DNA from: Neocallimastix lanati (nom. inval.)
Lineage: Eukaryota; Neocallimastigomycota; Neocallimastigomycetes; Neocallimastigales; Neocallimastigaceae
Direction of reading: 5' to 3'
Length of the DNA stretch: 64,000 bases
Assembly: GCA_016946835.1 (NCBI GenBank)
Contig: JACVTC010000005.1
Coordinates: forward strand, 62,001-126,000
In this document: positions 27,304-39,949 of the stretch, in pieces
Numbering within the stretch: the first letter of the stretch is position 1
How the letters are laid out: the number at the start of each line of letters is the position of its first letter
Program-made: the position numbers and the translations under genes
Notes under the pieces: model-generated
The model's database searches: none
Told to the model about the DNA's origin: nothing
The model's input: only the letters and a program-made list of their open reading frames with translations

Positions 27304-28044
27304 TTATTTTATGTAAACTTTGGCATAAGGAAAATCAACGGATCCACTAGCTCCGGATCCAGTACTACCAGCTTCTCCTAAAATTTTGGCTTCATATAAA
27401 TTACCTAATCTCATTCCAAGTCTTTCCCATTGTTTAAAATGTGCTGTAATATCAATAGTACCACAACTTTTAGGATTGTCACGAATACTAAAGAATTGTT
27501 TAAAAGTTGTATCACCATCAATAGAAGGTCCATAACGAGTATTTTCATAAATCGTGTAATAAGCGCCATCAATTACATAATTACCATGTTTCACATTACC
27601 AACCCAATCTCCTGGACGATAATCACTAAGCCAATTATCAACAATGTAATATTCAACTAATGGATATCTACTCCAACCATAAACTCCAATGAATGAATAA
27701 TTAACACCTGACACTCCTCCTTTAATTACTTTATAATCTGCATAGAGATGACCAATTTGATTATGAGTTTTGGTGCTATCGAAAGAAAGACCACTTCGAC
27801 ATAAATAATCCATGGCTTGATAGAATTTACATGAAAATGAACCATCAGAATAGAAAGTTGCGGTATTATAACCTGAATCGGCCCACATAGCATAACTTTT
27901 TCCACCAATGCTACCAATTTGATTACTACTATAAGTATTAATATCTACCTTTGAACCGGAATGATAAGCATTATTACAAAAGTTTTGAGCCAAAGAAAAA
28001 GATACAAAAGAAGAAGCTAATGAAATAAATTTTAATAATTTCAT
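27304..28044 (-). CDS. Secreted GH11 endo-1,4-beta-xylanase, group A copy 6
   Basis: 246-aa secreted GH11 xylanase with catalytic Glu131 and Glu224. Copy-specific set: Lys5, Asn36, Tyr127, Ile165 (YYTIYEN), Lys204 and Lys242. Ile165 is shared only with copy 7. ATG at 28044; the longer frame to 28101 is open but has no ATG upstream. Same predicted role as its neighbours: free secreted xylanase without binding module. Confidence 0.95.
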   Translation of the reverse strand: MKLLKFISLASSFVSFSLAQNFCNNAYHSGSKVDINTYSSNQIGSIGGKSYAMWADSGYNTATFYSDGSFSCKFYQAMDYLCRSGLSFDSTKTHNQIGHLYADYKVIKGGVSGVNYSFIGVYGWSRYPLVEYYIVDNWLSDYRPGDWVGNVKHGNYVIDGAYYTIYENTRYGPSIDGDTTFKQFFSIRDNPKSCGTIDITAHFKQWERLGMRLGNLYEAKILGEAGSTGSGASGSVDFPYAKVYIK

Positions 28045-28193
28045 GATGTATAATATATTCTTATTTATAAACAAAACAAAAAAAGATCGAAATAAAGTCA
28101 AACTTATAGAATACTGTATGAAAAACGAAACTTATATATATATATATATATTAAGTTTAATAATTAAAAATAATTTAAAGAATAATTTTTTTA

Positions 28194-28203
28194 CCTTTTA
28201 TAC
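28194..28203 (-). promoter_or_regulatory. TATA-like box of GH11 copy 6
   Basis: GTATAAAAGG on the gene strand about 150 bp upstream of the ATG at 28044. Confidence 0.55.
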
Positions 28204-29579
28204 TTTTTTTATAAAAAAAAGTTTATTATTAATATTAAAATATATATATATATAAATTTTATATTAAATTACTTTAATAAGTTAATATTTAAAATAAAAA
28301 TATTAAATTCTTAATAATATGATATTAATAATATATTGTAAATTTTGATGATAGCTATTATTCATCTTATTATTTTAAATTAATATGTGAATCATAATTT
28401 TATTTTTTAATAAATAATTTTATATTAAAATAAATATATAAGATATTTGAAGGCTTGGATAAGATGTACTATAATATTTTTTTGTCTATTATGGGTTTCT
28501 TTTCATTTCATTTCATTTATTTTAATTTATTTTTTAAATTAAATATTTAATTATATATCAATGTGAAATTGAAAAATGAAAAAGTAAACAATTTTATAAT
28601 TTAATTTAGCAAGGTATCACAAAAAAAATAATAATATAATTTAATAATTTTTTTATTATTATTTTTTTATTATTTTATTTCAAAAATTTAAATAAATTAT
28701 ATAAAAAAAATATTTATATACTTTTTAAAGAATTAATACTATTGTTTTAATAAATATTATCTTTACTATTTCAATATAGTATTCATAATTTTGAAACAAG
28801 TACTTAACTTTTTATTATATATTATATTTAATATTTTAAAATAATTTTAAATTTAATTATAAAATAAAAATATTATTACCTAGTTTATCAAAAATGATTT
28901 AATTTACTCACATTTTTACGGTACATTAATATTATTATTGATTTTAATATGCATTGTTAAAATTATAAAAAAATAGAAATAATAAAGTATAAAATATTTA
29001 TTTTTAATATTAATATTCAATATAACTATATCAGATGAAATTTTAAAATAATGATAAATATTAAATTTAAATTATTACACAAAAAATATAATATTATATA
29101 AAACCAAGAAAAAAAAATTTTTGTAAATTTTTAAAAAATTTTAAAAAAGTAATATTAAAAAAAATATAAAATTATATATTATTTATTAAAATTTATTATT
29201 TATACAATAAAAAATGGAAAATAAAAAAGATAGATAATAATGTTTTAATAATAGAAATTTAATAAAAAATAAATATATTATTAAATAATAATATTTTTTT
29301 TTGTCATAATAATTAAATTTTATTTAAAAAAAAATATCAACATAATAATAAATAAATTTATGATCATTTGGTTCTTATTTATATTATTATTTCCCAAATA
29401 TGTTTTATGAAATAAAACTTTAATTATTAAAATTTTTTATATATTAAAATTACATGACGTAGTACAAGAAAAGAAAAAATTTTTTTAAATAATGAATAAA
29501 CATCAATAACTAAAAAAACATTGAAATTAAAAATTAAAGGACATAATATTCAATTAAATTAAAGTTCATCATAAATATT

Positions 29580-30040
29580 ATTAAATATTATAATAATTGT
29601 AAAATATAACACTTAAAATCAGAAATGATATTTATATTTTATAATGGGTTTATTTATTTATTTTATTTCTTTACATTAAGAAAGACCTTCTTCATTTAAG
29701 AATATGTCATTACATGTTATTTATAATTATTTTATATTGTATTCTAGCATTATTGATACCATTTAACACTGTATTATATTATTGAATTAAAATATTTTAT
29801 ACATTATAATATAGTATAATGCATCATGCAATTAAACATATAACAGTGATATTTAACAATAAAATAATAATATTAATATTTATTATTTTTAATTATTATT
29901 ATTATTATTATAATAATAAAAATAATAATAATATTAAAAATAAAAATAATAATAATAATATTTATAATCAAATTTTTAAAATTAATTATAAATCATATAT
30001 ACAATTTTTATTTAGAAAATATATAAAATTACTATAATAA
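29580..30040. repeat. Inverted spacer segment of about 460 bp
   Basis: The segment reading AGTGTTAAATGG, GACATATTCTTAAATG and TTTCTGATTTTAAG in other units is present here in reverse complement (CATTTAAGAATATGTC, CCATTTAACACTG, CTTAAAATCAGAAATG). Flanks stay in normal orientation. The 72-aa plus-strand reading frame inside it is just the flipped microsatellite region. Confidence 0.85.
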
Positions 30041-30870
30041 CATTATTATTGTTGTTATCATTGTAATATTATAAATTTAATTATTAATTAAAATTAATAA
30101 TATATTTTGTATAATTTACTGATATTAAATATACTTAATTAATAAATTAAAAATCAACATATTAAAAAAGATATAAAATATATAAAAATATAATTATTAA
30201 ATTTTTTTTTAAAAAAAAAAAAAAAAATTAATAAATAAAAAAATTTAAATATAAATTTTTTTAAATTATTATTAAATCACACATTTGAATATTTTTTTTT
30301 TAAAAAAATATTATTATATTACCTAGTATTGAGGCTAATATTAGTAAATATTAATTTATATCAATGACTATAAAATTATAATTATTTTAAATATAAATAT
30401 AAATAAAAATTAATAATTAATAATTATTTATTCAATTACATTATTAAAATTAAGATTTATTTATTTTTAGATTAAGTAATTAATTAATATTAATATTAAC
30501 GTTGTTGACTTTATTCATTTTATATTTATTTATATTTATTTATATTGAAAAATTCTTGTACATAAAATTATATTTAGTAAATATTATAATTTATAAAATA
30601 ATAAAAAATTGATATAGTATAATTTATTTTAATAAAAAATATTAATAATATATAATATAAAATATATTTATTTAATTGTTTATTTAGTAATTCTTCAATA
30701 TTGTTTTTTTAATTACTTTTTTTAATATTTTAAAAAAAAAGTTTAATACTCATATATATCAATATAAGATACAACGATATAATATACAATTTATATATAT
30801 ACATATATTTTATAAATTTTTTTTAATATTATTACTATTTTTATCATTATTTTTATTATTAAAAAAGTTC

Positions 30871-31611
30871 TTATTTTATGTAAACTTTGGCATAAGGGAA
30901 ATCAACCGATCCACTAGCTCCGGATCCAGTACTACCCGCTTCTCCTAAAATTTTGGCTTCATATAAATTACCTAATCTCATTCCAAGTCTTTCCCATTGT
31001 TTAAAATGTGCTGTAATATCAATAGTACCACAACTTTTAGGATTGTCACGAATACTAAAGAATTGTTTGAAAGTTGTGTCACCATCAATAGAAGGTCCAT
31101 AACGAGTATTTTCATAAATCGTGTAATAAGCGCCATCAATTACATAATTACCATGTTTCACATTACCAACCCAATCTCCTGGACGATAATCACTAAGCCA
31201 ATTATCAACAATGTAATATTCAACTAATGGATTTCTACTCCAACCATAAACACCAATGAATGAATAATTAACACCTGAAACTCCTCCTTTAATTACTTTA
31301 TAATCTGCATAGAGATGACCAATTTGATTATGAGTTTTGGTACTGTCAAAGGAAAGACCACTTCTACATAAATAATCCATGGCTTGATAGAATTTACATG
31401 AAAATGAACCATCAGAATAGAAAGTTGCAGTATTATAACCTGAATCGGCCCACATAGCATAACTTTTTCCACCAATGCTACCAATTTGATTACTACTATA
31501 AGTATTAATATCTACCTTTGAACCGGAATGATAAGCATTATTACAAAAGTTTTGAGCCAAAGAAAGAGATACTAAAGAAGAAGCTAATGAAATAAATTGT
31601 AATAATTTCAT
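30871..31611 (-). CDS. Secreted GH11 endo-1,4-beta-xylanase, group A copy 7
   Basis: 246-aa secreted GH11 xylanase with catalytic Glu131 and Glu224. Copy-specific set: Gln5, Leu13, Leu16, Asn36, Asn127, Ile165, Lys204 and Lys242. Asn127 is otherwise seen only in copies 1 and 3 at the far end of the array, another sign of exchange between non-adjacent copies. The ATG at 31611 is directly preceded by ATTAAACATC; no longer frame exists. Last group A gene before the GH10 gene. Confidence 0.95.
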   Translation of the reverse strand: MKLLQFISLASSLVSLSLAQNFCNNAYHSGSKVDINTYSSNQIGSIGGKSYAMWADSGYNTATFYSDGSFSCKFYQAMDYLCRSGLSFDSTKTHNQIGHLYADYKVIKGGVSGVNYSFIGVYGWSRNPLVEYYIVDNWLSDYRPGDWVGNVKHGNYVIDGAYYTIYENTRYGPSIDGDTTFKQFFSIRDNPKSCGTIDITAHFKQWERLGMRLGNLYEAKILGEAGSTGSGASGSVDFPYAKVYIK

Positions 31612-33002
31612 GATGTTTAATATATTTTTATTTATAAACTAAAAAAAAAAAAAAAGATCGAAATAAAGTAAAACTTATAATAGAGTATTGTAATAAAAAG
31701 AAACTTTTATATATATATATATATATGTTATGAGAATTAAAAATAATTTAAATATTAATTTTTCTACCTTTTATACTTTTTTTATAAAAGAAATTTTATT
31801 ATTAATATTAAAATATATATATATAATCTTTATATAAAATAACATTAATTAATTTAAATATAAAATAAAAATATTAAATTCTTAATAATATGATATTAAT
31901 AATATTTGGTAAATTTTAATAATTGCTATTATTCATCTTATTATTTTAAATTAATGTGTGATTCATAATTATATTCTTTAATAAATAATTTTATATTAAA
32001 GAAATTATATATAAGTTATTTGAAGGCTTGGATAAGATGTACTATAATATTTTTTTGTCTATTATGGGTTTCTTTTCATTTCATTTTTTTATTTTAATTT
32101 ATTTTTTGAATTAAATATTTAATTATATCAAAGTGAAATTGAAAAATGAAAAAGTAAACAATTTTATAATTTAATTTAGCAAGGTATCCCAAAAAAAAAA
32201 ATAACAATAAAATTTAATTATTTTTTTATTATTATTTTTTTATTATTTTATTTCAAAAATATAAATAAATTATAAAAATAAATATTTAAATACTTTTTAA
32301 AGAATTAATAATATTGTTTTAATAAATATTATCTAAACCATTTCAATTTAATAATCATAATTTTGAAACAAATACTTAACTTTTTATTATATATTATTTA
32401 TTATAATTTAAAATAATTTTAAATTTAATTATTAAATAACAAATATTATTACTTTGGTTATCAAAAATGACAATTATTTAAAAAATAAAATATTATATAA
32501 ACCTTGAAAAATAAGATAAATATGTAAATTTTTAAAAAATTTTAATAAAGTAATAATAATAAAAATAAAACATTTTATTATTTAATATAAGTTATTATTT
32601 ATACAATAAACAATGAAAAACAAAAAAGATAGATAATAATGTTTTAATGGTAGATATTAGAAAAAAATAAATATATTATTAAATAATACATTTTTTTTGT
32701 CTAAATAATTAAATTTTATTTAAAAAAAATATTAACATAATAAATAAATTTATGATCATTTGGTTCTTATTTATATTATTATTTCCCAATATTTTTATGA
32801 AATAAAACTTTAATTATTAAAATTTTTTATATATTAAAATTACATGACGTAGTACAAGAAAAGAAATAAAATTTTATAAATAATTAATAAAAATCAATAA
32901 CTAAAAAAACATTGAAATTAAAAATAAAAGGATATTAAATTAAATTAAAGTTCATCATATAGATTATAGTAATATTATATATTTTTTAAATAAAAATTGT
33001 AT
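31612..33002. other. AT-rich terminal spacer of the array
   Basis: No gene. Resembles the other spacers, including one 590-bp-type segment and the conserved block (about 32,731-32,863). It is shortened in the middle (jump near 32,468) and ends in a large microsatellite. Confidence 0.8.
31767..31776 (-). promoter_or_regulatory. TATA-like box of GH11 copy 7
   Basis: GTATAAAAGG on the gene strand about 160 bp upstream of the ATG at 31611. Confidence 0.55.
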
Positions 33003-33075
33003 ATATGATATAAATTATTATTTTTATTACAAATATTATTATTTTTATTATTATTATTGTTATTGTTATTATAAA

Positions 33076-33136
<61 letters not shown>

Positions 33137-33139
33137 GTT

Positions 33140-33170
<31 letters not shown>

Positions 33171-33590
33171 GTATTATTATTATTATTATCATAATTATTA
33201 TTATTATTTTTAATTATTAAAATTATTATATTATAATTAACATAATTTTTATTATTAATGTTAAGTATATTATTATTATTATTATTATTACTACTATTAT
33301 TATTATTACTATTATTATTATTACTATTATTATTATTATTACTATTATTATTATTATTACTATTATTATTATTATAAATATTATTATTACTATTATTATT
33401 ATTATTACTATTATTATTATTATAAATATTATTATTACTATTATTATTATTATTACTATTATTATTATTATAAATATTATTATTACTATTATTATTATAA
33501 ATATTATTATTACTATTATTATTATAAATATTATTATTACTATTATTATTATTATTACCATTAGTATTATTATTATTATTATTGTATTGT
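33003..33590. repeat. Compound ATT microsatellite with higher-order ATT/ACT repeat
   Basis: Right of 33,280 the ATT tract has a regular interruption: ACTATT recurs after every few ATT units, later with ATAAATATT inserted, giving a higher-order repeat of roughly 45-50 bp. Poly-Ile reading frames here are artefacts. Confidence 0.95.
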
Positions 33591-34401
33591 CATAAATTAT
33601 TAAATGAAATTGTATTCATTAATTTATTTGTTTATATCAAAAAAAAGAATTATTAATAAATTCTTTTACAATTAAAAATAAATATTTTTATTAAAATTTT
33701 AAAAAAATATAATAAAAAATTTTACTTATATAATTTTATATTATTAATGTTAGGTATAAAATTAAAGCTCAAAAAGAGATTATAGGTTATAGTATTAGTT
33801 ACACTACTTTTGACAAACATTTTCTAAAATTTTTTTATATATCAATAAATTAATTAAAATATTAAAAATAAAAAAATAAAAGTAAAAAATAATAAAAAAA
33901 TAGATATATTGATAAAAAAATAAAAAAAACTGAATATTTTTTAAAAAAGAAAAAAAAATAATAAAAAAAATAATTATAATTTCTGGATAGAAAAATAAGA
34001 TGTTCAATAATAATAATAGTAATAATAATAAAAGAGTAATATACTATATTAATTAAAAATAATTAAGAATATACATGAGTTTAAAATATTATTTTTTTTA
34101 TTTTATTTTTTTTTTATTTTATTAAATAATTAACCAGTAATATATTTAATTTTTAAATAATTTTAAATTTTATTTAATATTTACAAAATTATTAAAGTTT
34201 TATTTTCTTTACAATAATATTATTATATAAATATATGTAACAATTTTTTAATTAATATAAAAATTAAAAAGGTTATTTTTAAAAATAAAAAAAAAAAAAA
34301 AAAACATATTAAAATTGTATGACAAAAAATAAATTAATAAAATAAAATAAAAATAAGAATAATTATTTTTAATTTAATTTTATTAAAATATTTCAACCTT
34401 T
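33591..34401. other. AT-rich 3' flank of GH10 gene A
   Basis: No gene supported; the 67-aa minus frame at 33,804-34,007 is low-complexity Phe/Ile/Tyr. Contains AACCAGTAAT near 34,131, a motif also found downstream of GH10 genes B and D. Confidence 0.7.
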
Positions 34402-35997
34402 TTAGGCAACACATTGAGAGAAGAATTCATTAACTTCTTTACAAGTACCTTCGGAACAGCAAGTTGGGCCATTATAACCTTGACCACCACATTGAGCCCA
34501 AATTCCAGCACAATTTTCACCGTTTCCAGCGGCTGGTGGTTGTTGTGGGTTACCTTGTTCAGCTGGTGGTTGTTGTGGATTACCTTGTTCAGCTGGTGGT
34601 TGTTGTGGGTTACCTTGCTCAGCTGGTGGTTGTTGTGGATTACCTTGTTCAGCTGGTGGTTGTTGTGGATTACCTTGTTCAGCTGGTGGTTGTTGTGGAT
34701 TACCTTGTTCAGCTGGTGGTTGTTGTGGGTTACCTTGTTCAGCTGGTGGTTGTTGTGGGTTACCTTGTTCAGCTGGTGGTTGTTGTGGGTTACCTTGTTC
34801 AGCCGGTGGTTGTTGTGGGTTACCTTGATCAGCTGGTGGTTGTTGTGGATTACCTTGATCAGCTGGTGGTTGTTGTGGATTACCTTGCTCAGCTGGTGGT
34901 TGTTGTGGGTTACCTTGTTCAGCCGGTGGTTGTTGTGGATTACCTTGATCAGCAGGTGGTTGTTGCTCATTGCCTGGAGCTGGAGCTGGTGCAGAATCAC
35001 CACCAGCACGACCACCACCTAAAGTTTCAAGTAATGCAGTGTAGGCAGCCTTTGGTTTGTAACTACCATCGAAAAGTAAACCGGCTTCATTGGCACCTAA
35101 CCAACTATCATTATCACCAACACCCCAAACTAAGAAGGCAGTACAACAAGAGTTACTTAAACAAGCCTTAAGAGCATCAGAGTAAATCTTAGCTTGACCT
35201 TCAGCATTTCCTCCAGATTTAACATCCATTTCAGTAATATGGACTTCTAATCCAAGTTGACAGTAACGACCAATTAAATCATTAATTTTTTCGTATTGTG
35301 GGAAGGATTGGGTAGAAACGTGATATTGAAGACCAACACCATCAATTGGAATATTACGACTTTTCATATCTTTAACAAAGTTAAAGACAGCTTCGGATTT
35401 TCCATAAATACCTTCAGTATTGTAATCATTGTAGAAAAGCTTGGTGGTTGAAGAAGCAGCACGAGCAGTCTTGAAAGCTAAATCAACAAAGTCTGGAACA
35501 TTTTGATATAAGAAAGATGGACGCATCTTCCATTGTGGACCATTGGAAGAATCATCAATAGCTTCATTAACAACATCCCAAGTATCAATTTTACCTTCGT
35601 AGTACTTTAAGGTCTTGTTGATGTGATCAACGATGGCAGTCTTTAAGTCATCACCTTTTAAACCTTGGAACCATTGTGGTGGCATAGAATGCCAAATTAA
35701 ACAGTGACCACGGAAAGCCATACCTAATTCCTTAGCTTTGTTGTAGTGTTTATCACAGGCATCAAAATTGTATTTACCTTGTTGTGGTTGAATACCGACC
35801 ATTTTACAATCATTTTCAGCAACCATGTAATTGAAATTTGACATAGCATCAACGTAAGCTTGGTTGTTGAACTTCATGGCGTTAGCAGCAACACCAATTC
35901 TGAAATTTCCAGCCTTTGACTTAAGAGTGTCAGCAGCATTGACTGAACCAGCAGCAATAAGAGAAGTAGCAATAGTTAAAATAGTTGAGAATTTCAT
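34402..35997 (-). CDS. Secreted GH10 endo-1,4-beta-xylanase with CBM1 (gene A)
   Basis: 531-aa secreted retaining xylanase. Residues 1-21 are a signal peptide (GSVNA end). The GH10 barrel spans about 25-330, with acid/base Glu145 in [10 protein letters not shown], nucleophile Glu256 in HITEMDV, the FYNDYN strand and the late WGVGDNDSW motif. A linker at about 343-490 consists of 15 decapeptides of the type NPQQPPAEQG. The C-terminal 37 residues (495-531) are a CBM1 cellulose-binding module with six cysteines and aromatic residues Trp and Phe-Phe at the expected binding positions. There is no dockerin, so it should act as a free enzyme tethered to cellulose while cutting nearby xylan. It sits between the two GH11 clusters, same strand. 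Start is the only plausible ATG. Confidence 0.96.
   Translation of the reverse strand: MKFSTILTIATSLIAAGSVNAADTLKSKAGNFRIGVAANAMKFNNQAYVDAMSNFNYMVAENDCKMVGIQPQQGKYNFDACDKHYNKAKELGMAFRGHCLIWHSMPPQWFQGLKGDDLKTAIVDHINKTLKYYEGKIDTWDVVNEAIDDSSNGPQWKMRPSFLYQNVPDFVDLAFKTARAASSTTKLFYNDYNTEGIYGKSEAVFNFVKDMKSRNIPIDGVGLQYHVSTQSFPQYEKINDLIGRYCQLGLEVHITEMDVKSGGNAEGQAKIYSDALKACLSNSCCTAFLVWGVGDNDSWLGANEAGLLFDGSYKPKAAYTALLETLGGGRAGGDSAPAPAPGNEQQPPADQGNPQQPPAEQGNPQQPPAEQGNPQQPPADQGNPQQPPADQGNPQQPPAEQGNPQQPPAEQGNPQQPPAEQGNPQQPPAEQGNPQQPPAEQGNPQQPPAEQGNPQQPPAEQGNPQQPPAEQGNPQQPPAEQGNPQQPPAAGNGENCAGIWAQCGGQGYNGPTCCSEGTCKEVNEFFSQCVA
34526..34976 (-). repeat. 30-bp coding minisatellite (GH10 gene A linker)
   Basis: Fifteen tandem 30-bp units, core AGCTGGTGGTTGTTGTGG, the first and last degenerate. 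Units differ only at a few positions (GTTC, GCTC or GATC; GGGTTA or GGATTA). Because 30 is divisible by 3 and the unit lacks stops, two other frames also stay open; those are shadows. Unit similarity implies recent slippage or unequal exchange. Confidence 0.97.
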
Positions 35998-36255
35998 TTT
36001 GATTTAAAAATTTACTTTAAAAAAAATAATAATAATAATTTTTATATAAAAATATAAACAATCTAATAAAATAAATTATTGGAATTTATATATATACAAA
36101 ATATATTTATAAGTTTCTAAAATTAACGAAAGTATTATATATACAATTTATTCTAAATAAATATTTTTCTTTATTAATTTTATTTATATTTATAAAATAT
36201 TTTTAATTTTTTTTTACTTTGAAATAAATAAAAAAGAAATTGGAAAAAATTTATT

Positions 36256-36264
36256 GTTTTTATA
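36256..36264 (-). promoter_or_regulatory. TATA-like box of GH10 gene A
   Basis: TATAAAAAC on the gene strand about 265 bp upstream of the ATG; weaker than in the other genes because it lacks the leading GTATAAAA core. Confidence 0.35.
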
Positions 36265-36484
36265 TTTTTTTTTTTTTCTTGTCAGTTCATATGCATATAC
36301 TAATACATATATATATTTATTAATTCTAACCTTAAATACAAATAAAAAAAAAACTAATAAATATATAAAATAAGATTTCTATATATTAAATTAATAAATT
36401 TAATATTATTATTATAAATTTTATTATGATATAAAGTTTTATGTTTTATATATAAATTTATATACTATTAACATCTAAGTTTCT

Positions 36485-36522
36485 ATTCGTTACTAATGTG
36501 CTTAAATTGATGTGCCGTAAAT
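36485..36522 (-). promoter_or_regulatory. Shared GH10 upstream motif, gene A
   Basis: On the gene strand TTTACGGCACATC ... TAGTAACGAAT, about 490-525 bp upstream of the ATG. The paired motif TTTACGGC plus TAACGAAT recurs at a similar distance upstream of GH10 genes B and C. Possible activator site; inference from conservation only. Confidence 0.5.
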
Positions 36523-38680
36523 TTTATATTTATAAAATTTTAAAATTTAATAAAAATTATCAAAATTTATTCTTTTTTTTTTTAATGTAGCAAATATATT
36601 TTGGTTATGGTATTAATTATTACCATAAATATTTAAATATTTATTTAATGGATAGTGATTTAATTTTTTCATATTTTTTTTTATTTTTTTATTACATTTC
36701 ATTTGTTCAATATTTATGAATTTTTGATTTGCTTATAAAGAAATATATTTTATTATTATTCAATATAAATTTAATAATATAAATAAAAATTAATAATAAT
36801 TAAGATATTTCCATTTTATATATATTTATTAAGTATATAAATTATTTATATTACTTTAATATTTTTTGTTTTTAAAAACATACACACACACAAAGGAAAA
36901 AAGGATATTTATTAATGTTCTTAAACTATTAGTATTATACATAGTTATTTTTTGGTTATTTTTTGTATTTCCTTTTTTAATATTACTAATCCAAAAACAA
37001 AAAAAAAAAAAAAAAAAAAATTGAATTTTATATAAAAAAAAATATTAATAAAAAATTAATATTATTTATATTTTTTTTTTATTTATTGATATTTCATTTA
37101 CCATCATTATGATACTATTGTAATTTAATTATTTCATTATTTTATTAAATATTTTAATTACTCTATTATCATTTTAACCTTATTACATTATTCCATTATT
37201 ATAAGTCGTAAAATTTTTTTTCTTTTGTAATAAATTTAATATTATAATATTAAAACATTATTAATAAGTATTTCAAAAAAAAAAAAAAAAAAAAAAAAGA
37301 AAAGTTTCAAACATAATTTTTTTAAATTAATGATTAATAAAATTTCCATCAATAATATTTTTATACTCCTTAATAAACAACTAAAAAAAAAATTATAAAA
37401 AATATAAAATTTTATCAAATATAAAAAAATAAAGATAAAAATAAAAAATAAAAAATAAAATATTGAATTGAATTGAATTGAATTGAATGAAAAAAAAGAT
37501 GATCATGAAATATAAAAATCATTTTAAAAATCAAACATTTTTATTTTTACGGAATATTTTTTTTTATTACAAAAAATGTTTAAAAAAAAAATAAAAAAAA
37601 TAAATTATTTATTATTTTTTATTTTTTATTTTTATTTTTATTTTAAATTTTTTAATTATGTTTAATGCTATGTAAAGTTTTAAAATAATTTTATTTATTA
37701 TTATAAAATTTTATTTAATCTAATCTTAATATAATTAAATAAAATGATCAACTCTTTATGACCTATAAAAAAAAATTGAAAAAATAATAAAATAAAATAT
37801 TAATAAAATATATACTTTTTAATTTCATAAACAAATTTAAACCAAATAAATTTTAATAAGAAATAAAAAAAAAATTAAAAAATTTTAAAATAAAAAAATT
37901 ATAAAAATAAAAAATTAAAATTAAAGTTAATTAAAATAATTTTTTGAGGTTATTAAAATTAGTAGAATTCATTTAAAAATTTTATTATTTATAATTTATT
38001 TAATTATTTATAATTTATTTAATTAATTTAATTAAAATATATAATAAATATATAAAAATTAGTGACAAATTATATATATATATATATTACTATTTTTTTT
38101 TTTTTTTTTTTAAATTATTTTAATAATATTTAATATTTATAAAAAAAAAAAATAATAAGAAATAAAGTTAAACAAACGGAAATAAAAAAAGAAATTTATA
38201 TAAAAAATGTTTAATTTTCTCCTTTAACCAATTAAAAGTATTGATAATTTTTTTTGGTATGAAAAACTCAAATTTTTAAGATTTATGCATGATTTAATAA
38301 ATTCGGATTTAGATAATTACTTTTTGGGAGAAATTAAATTAATCTATTATTGAAAAATCTTTATTTTAATATTTTTGTTTTTTTGGTATCATTTTCTTTT
38401 TATTATATTATTAGTAATTTTACAATACTTCTATTGCTTTTAAAAACTTCTTAAAATCTTAGTGCTACATATTAATTTCTTTTACAGTAATAATTCTTTT
38501 ATATTACAATGACTGATTATAAACATATTTAAATTTAAAAATAGAAAATATTATTTTATTACAGTTATACAATTAAAATTGTTATAAAGAATTTCATACT
38601 TAAAAAATGTAATAAAAATCTATTAAATATATTAATTATAATAATAAATGAAAATATAATGGAAATAATAAAATAAGTGT

Positions 38681-38724
<44 letters not shown>

Positions 38725-39504
38725 TTTTATGTTGAAGTATGATTTCTTATTTAACACTTATCTTAATATCAGTCAAAATTATAATTTTTTTTACTTGCTT
38801 TTTCTTTAGCATAAATATTAAAAAATTTAAAAAAAAAAAAAATTGATTACTTAAATTAATGTATAATTATGATTAGCCTATGTTACTTCATAAATTTTGG
38901 ATGATTCTTTTCCATTATTAATATTAAAAATTTTATAATTAGTATGATATAGATATATCAACATTCTATAATTATTATAATAAGCATTCTATCTTTATCT
39001 CTGAATATATTCTAAATCTTCATAATTAAATGAGAATTAATTCTCATTTCAAAAATTAATAAAAATTTATCTTTTATTATAATAATAATAATTAATAAAT
39101 AAAAAATTTTTTAATAGGTTATTATTAAATTTATTTTTAAAATTTTTTTCATTTCATTATTTAATTATAACCTTTTATTAGTTAAATATAAATCATTTAT
39201 TTAGGAAAAGTTGTTTCATTTAAACTTCAATAATTCCATTGGTGAGAGTATAAATTATTAATATTTTAAAATATGGAATGATGGTAATTTTTATATATTT
39301 TATATAATTTTAAATAATTTTAAATTTAATTTTTATAATATAGAATTAAAAAATTAAAAATAAATTTAATAATAATTAATATACCTATTATTTCTTCTGT
39401 AATAATGATAATAATATAATAATATATAATAAATAATTAAATAATTAAATAATTAAATAATTAAATATTATATATTAAATATTAAATATTAAATATTAAA
39501 TATT

Positions 39505-39690
39505 AAAAAAGAGTTTTTATTAATAAATAATAAATAATAAAAAAGAGTATTTATTAATAAATAAAAATAATAAAAAAGAGTATTTATTAATAAATAATAA
39601 ATAAAAATAATAAAAAAGAGTATTTATTAATAAATAATAAATAAAAATAATAAAAAAGAGTATTTATTAATAAATAATAAATAATAAATT
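39505..39690. repeat. AT minisatellite of about 36-48 bp units
   Basis: Five tandem copies centred on AAAAAAGAGTATTTATTAAT, with variable numbers of AATAAATAA spacers, within an otherwise TTAAATAA-rich tract (39,430-39,790). Confidence 0.9.
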
Positions 39691-39949
39691 ATAAAAAATA
39701 ATAAATAATTAAATATTAAATAATACATAATAAATAATTAAATAATAAATAATTAAATAATTAAATAATAAATAAGAATTAATAATTAATTATTATTAAT
39801 AATAATATCATTTATTAATATCAGATTTTTGTATATCACTTTTAATCAAAAGTATAAAAATTATATTTCCATATTATATATTATATATAAATTTTTATTC
39901 ATATAATATATAATCATGTAAAATTCGTTAAAATTATTAATTCAAAAAA

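Larger units (their letters stand above)
28045..30870. other. AT-rich spacer of array unit 6
   Basis: No gene. Contains the conserved block at about 29,335-29,473 and an inverted segment (29,580-30,040, listed separately), then poly-A without the GC-rich insert and the 3' flank of copy 7. Confidence 0.8.
35998..39499. other. AT-rich spacer upstream of GH10 gene A
   Basis: No gene or RNA recognised. Holds the gene A promoter region, many homopolymer runs, a short (TTGAA)n repeat at about 37,463-37,488 and a (TA)n run at about 38,690-38,722. Confidence 0.75.

Noticed and set aside
34526-34976. CRISPR-like array of 30-bp repeats
   Set aside because: Units are contiguous without spacers, in frame with a linker, in a eukaryotic gene.
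34414-35171. Plus- and alternative-frame proteins of about 200-235 aa across the GH10 gene A linker
   Set aside because: The 30-bp repeat has no stops in several frames; the products are WWLLW or VVVV-type repeats with no biological signal. Similar shadows over genes B and C were also dropped.
35998-39499. Centromere-like or origin-like AT desert
   Set aside because: No distinguishing repeat or motif beyond the base composition common to all spacers here.
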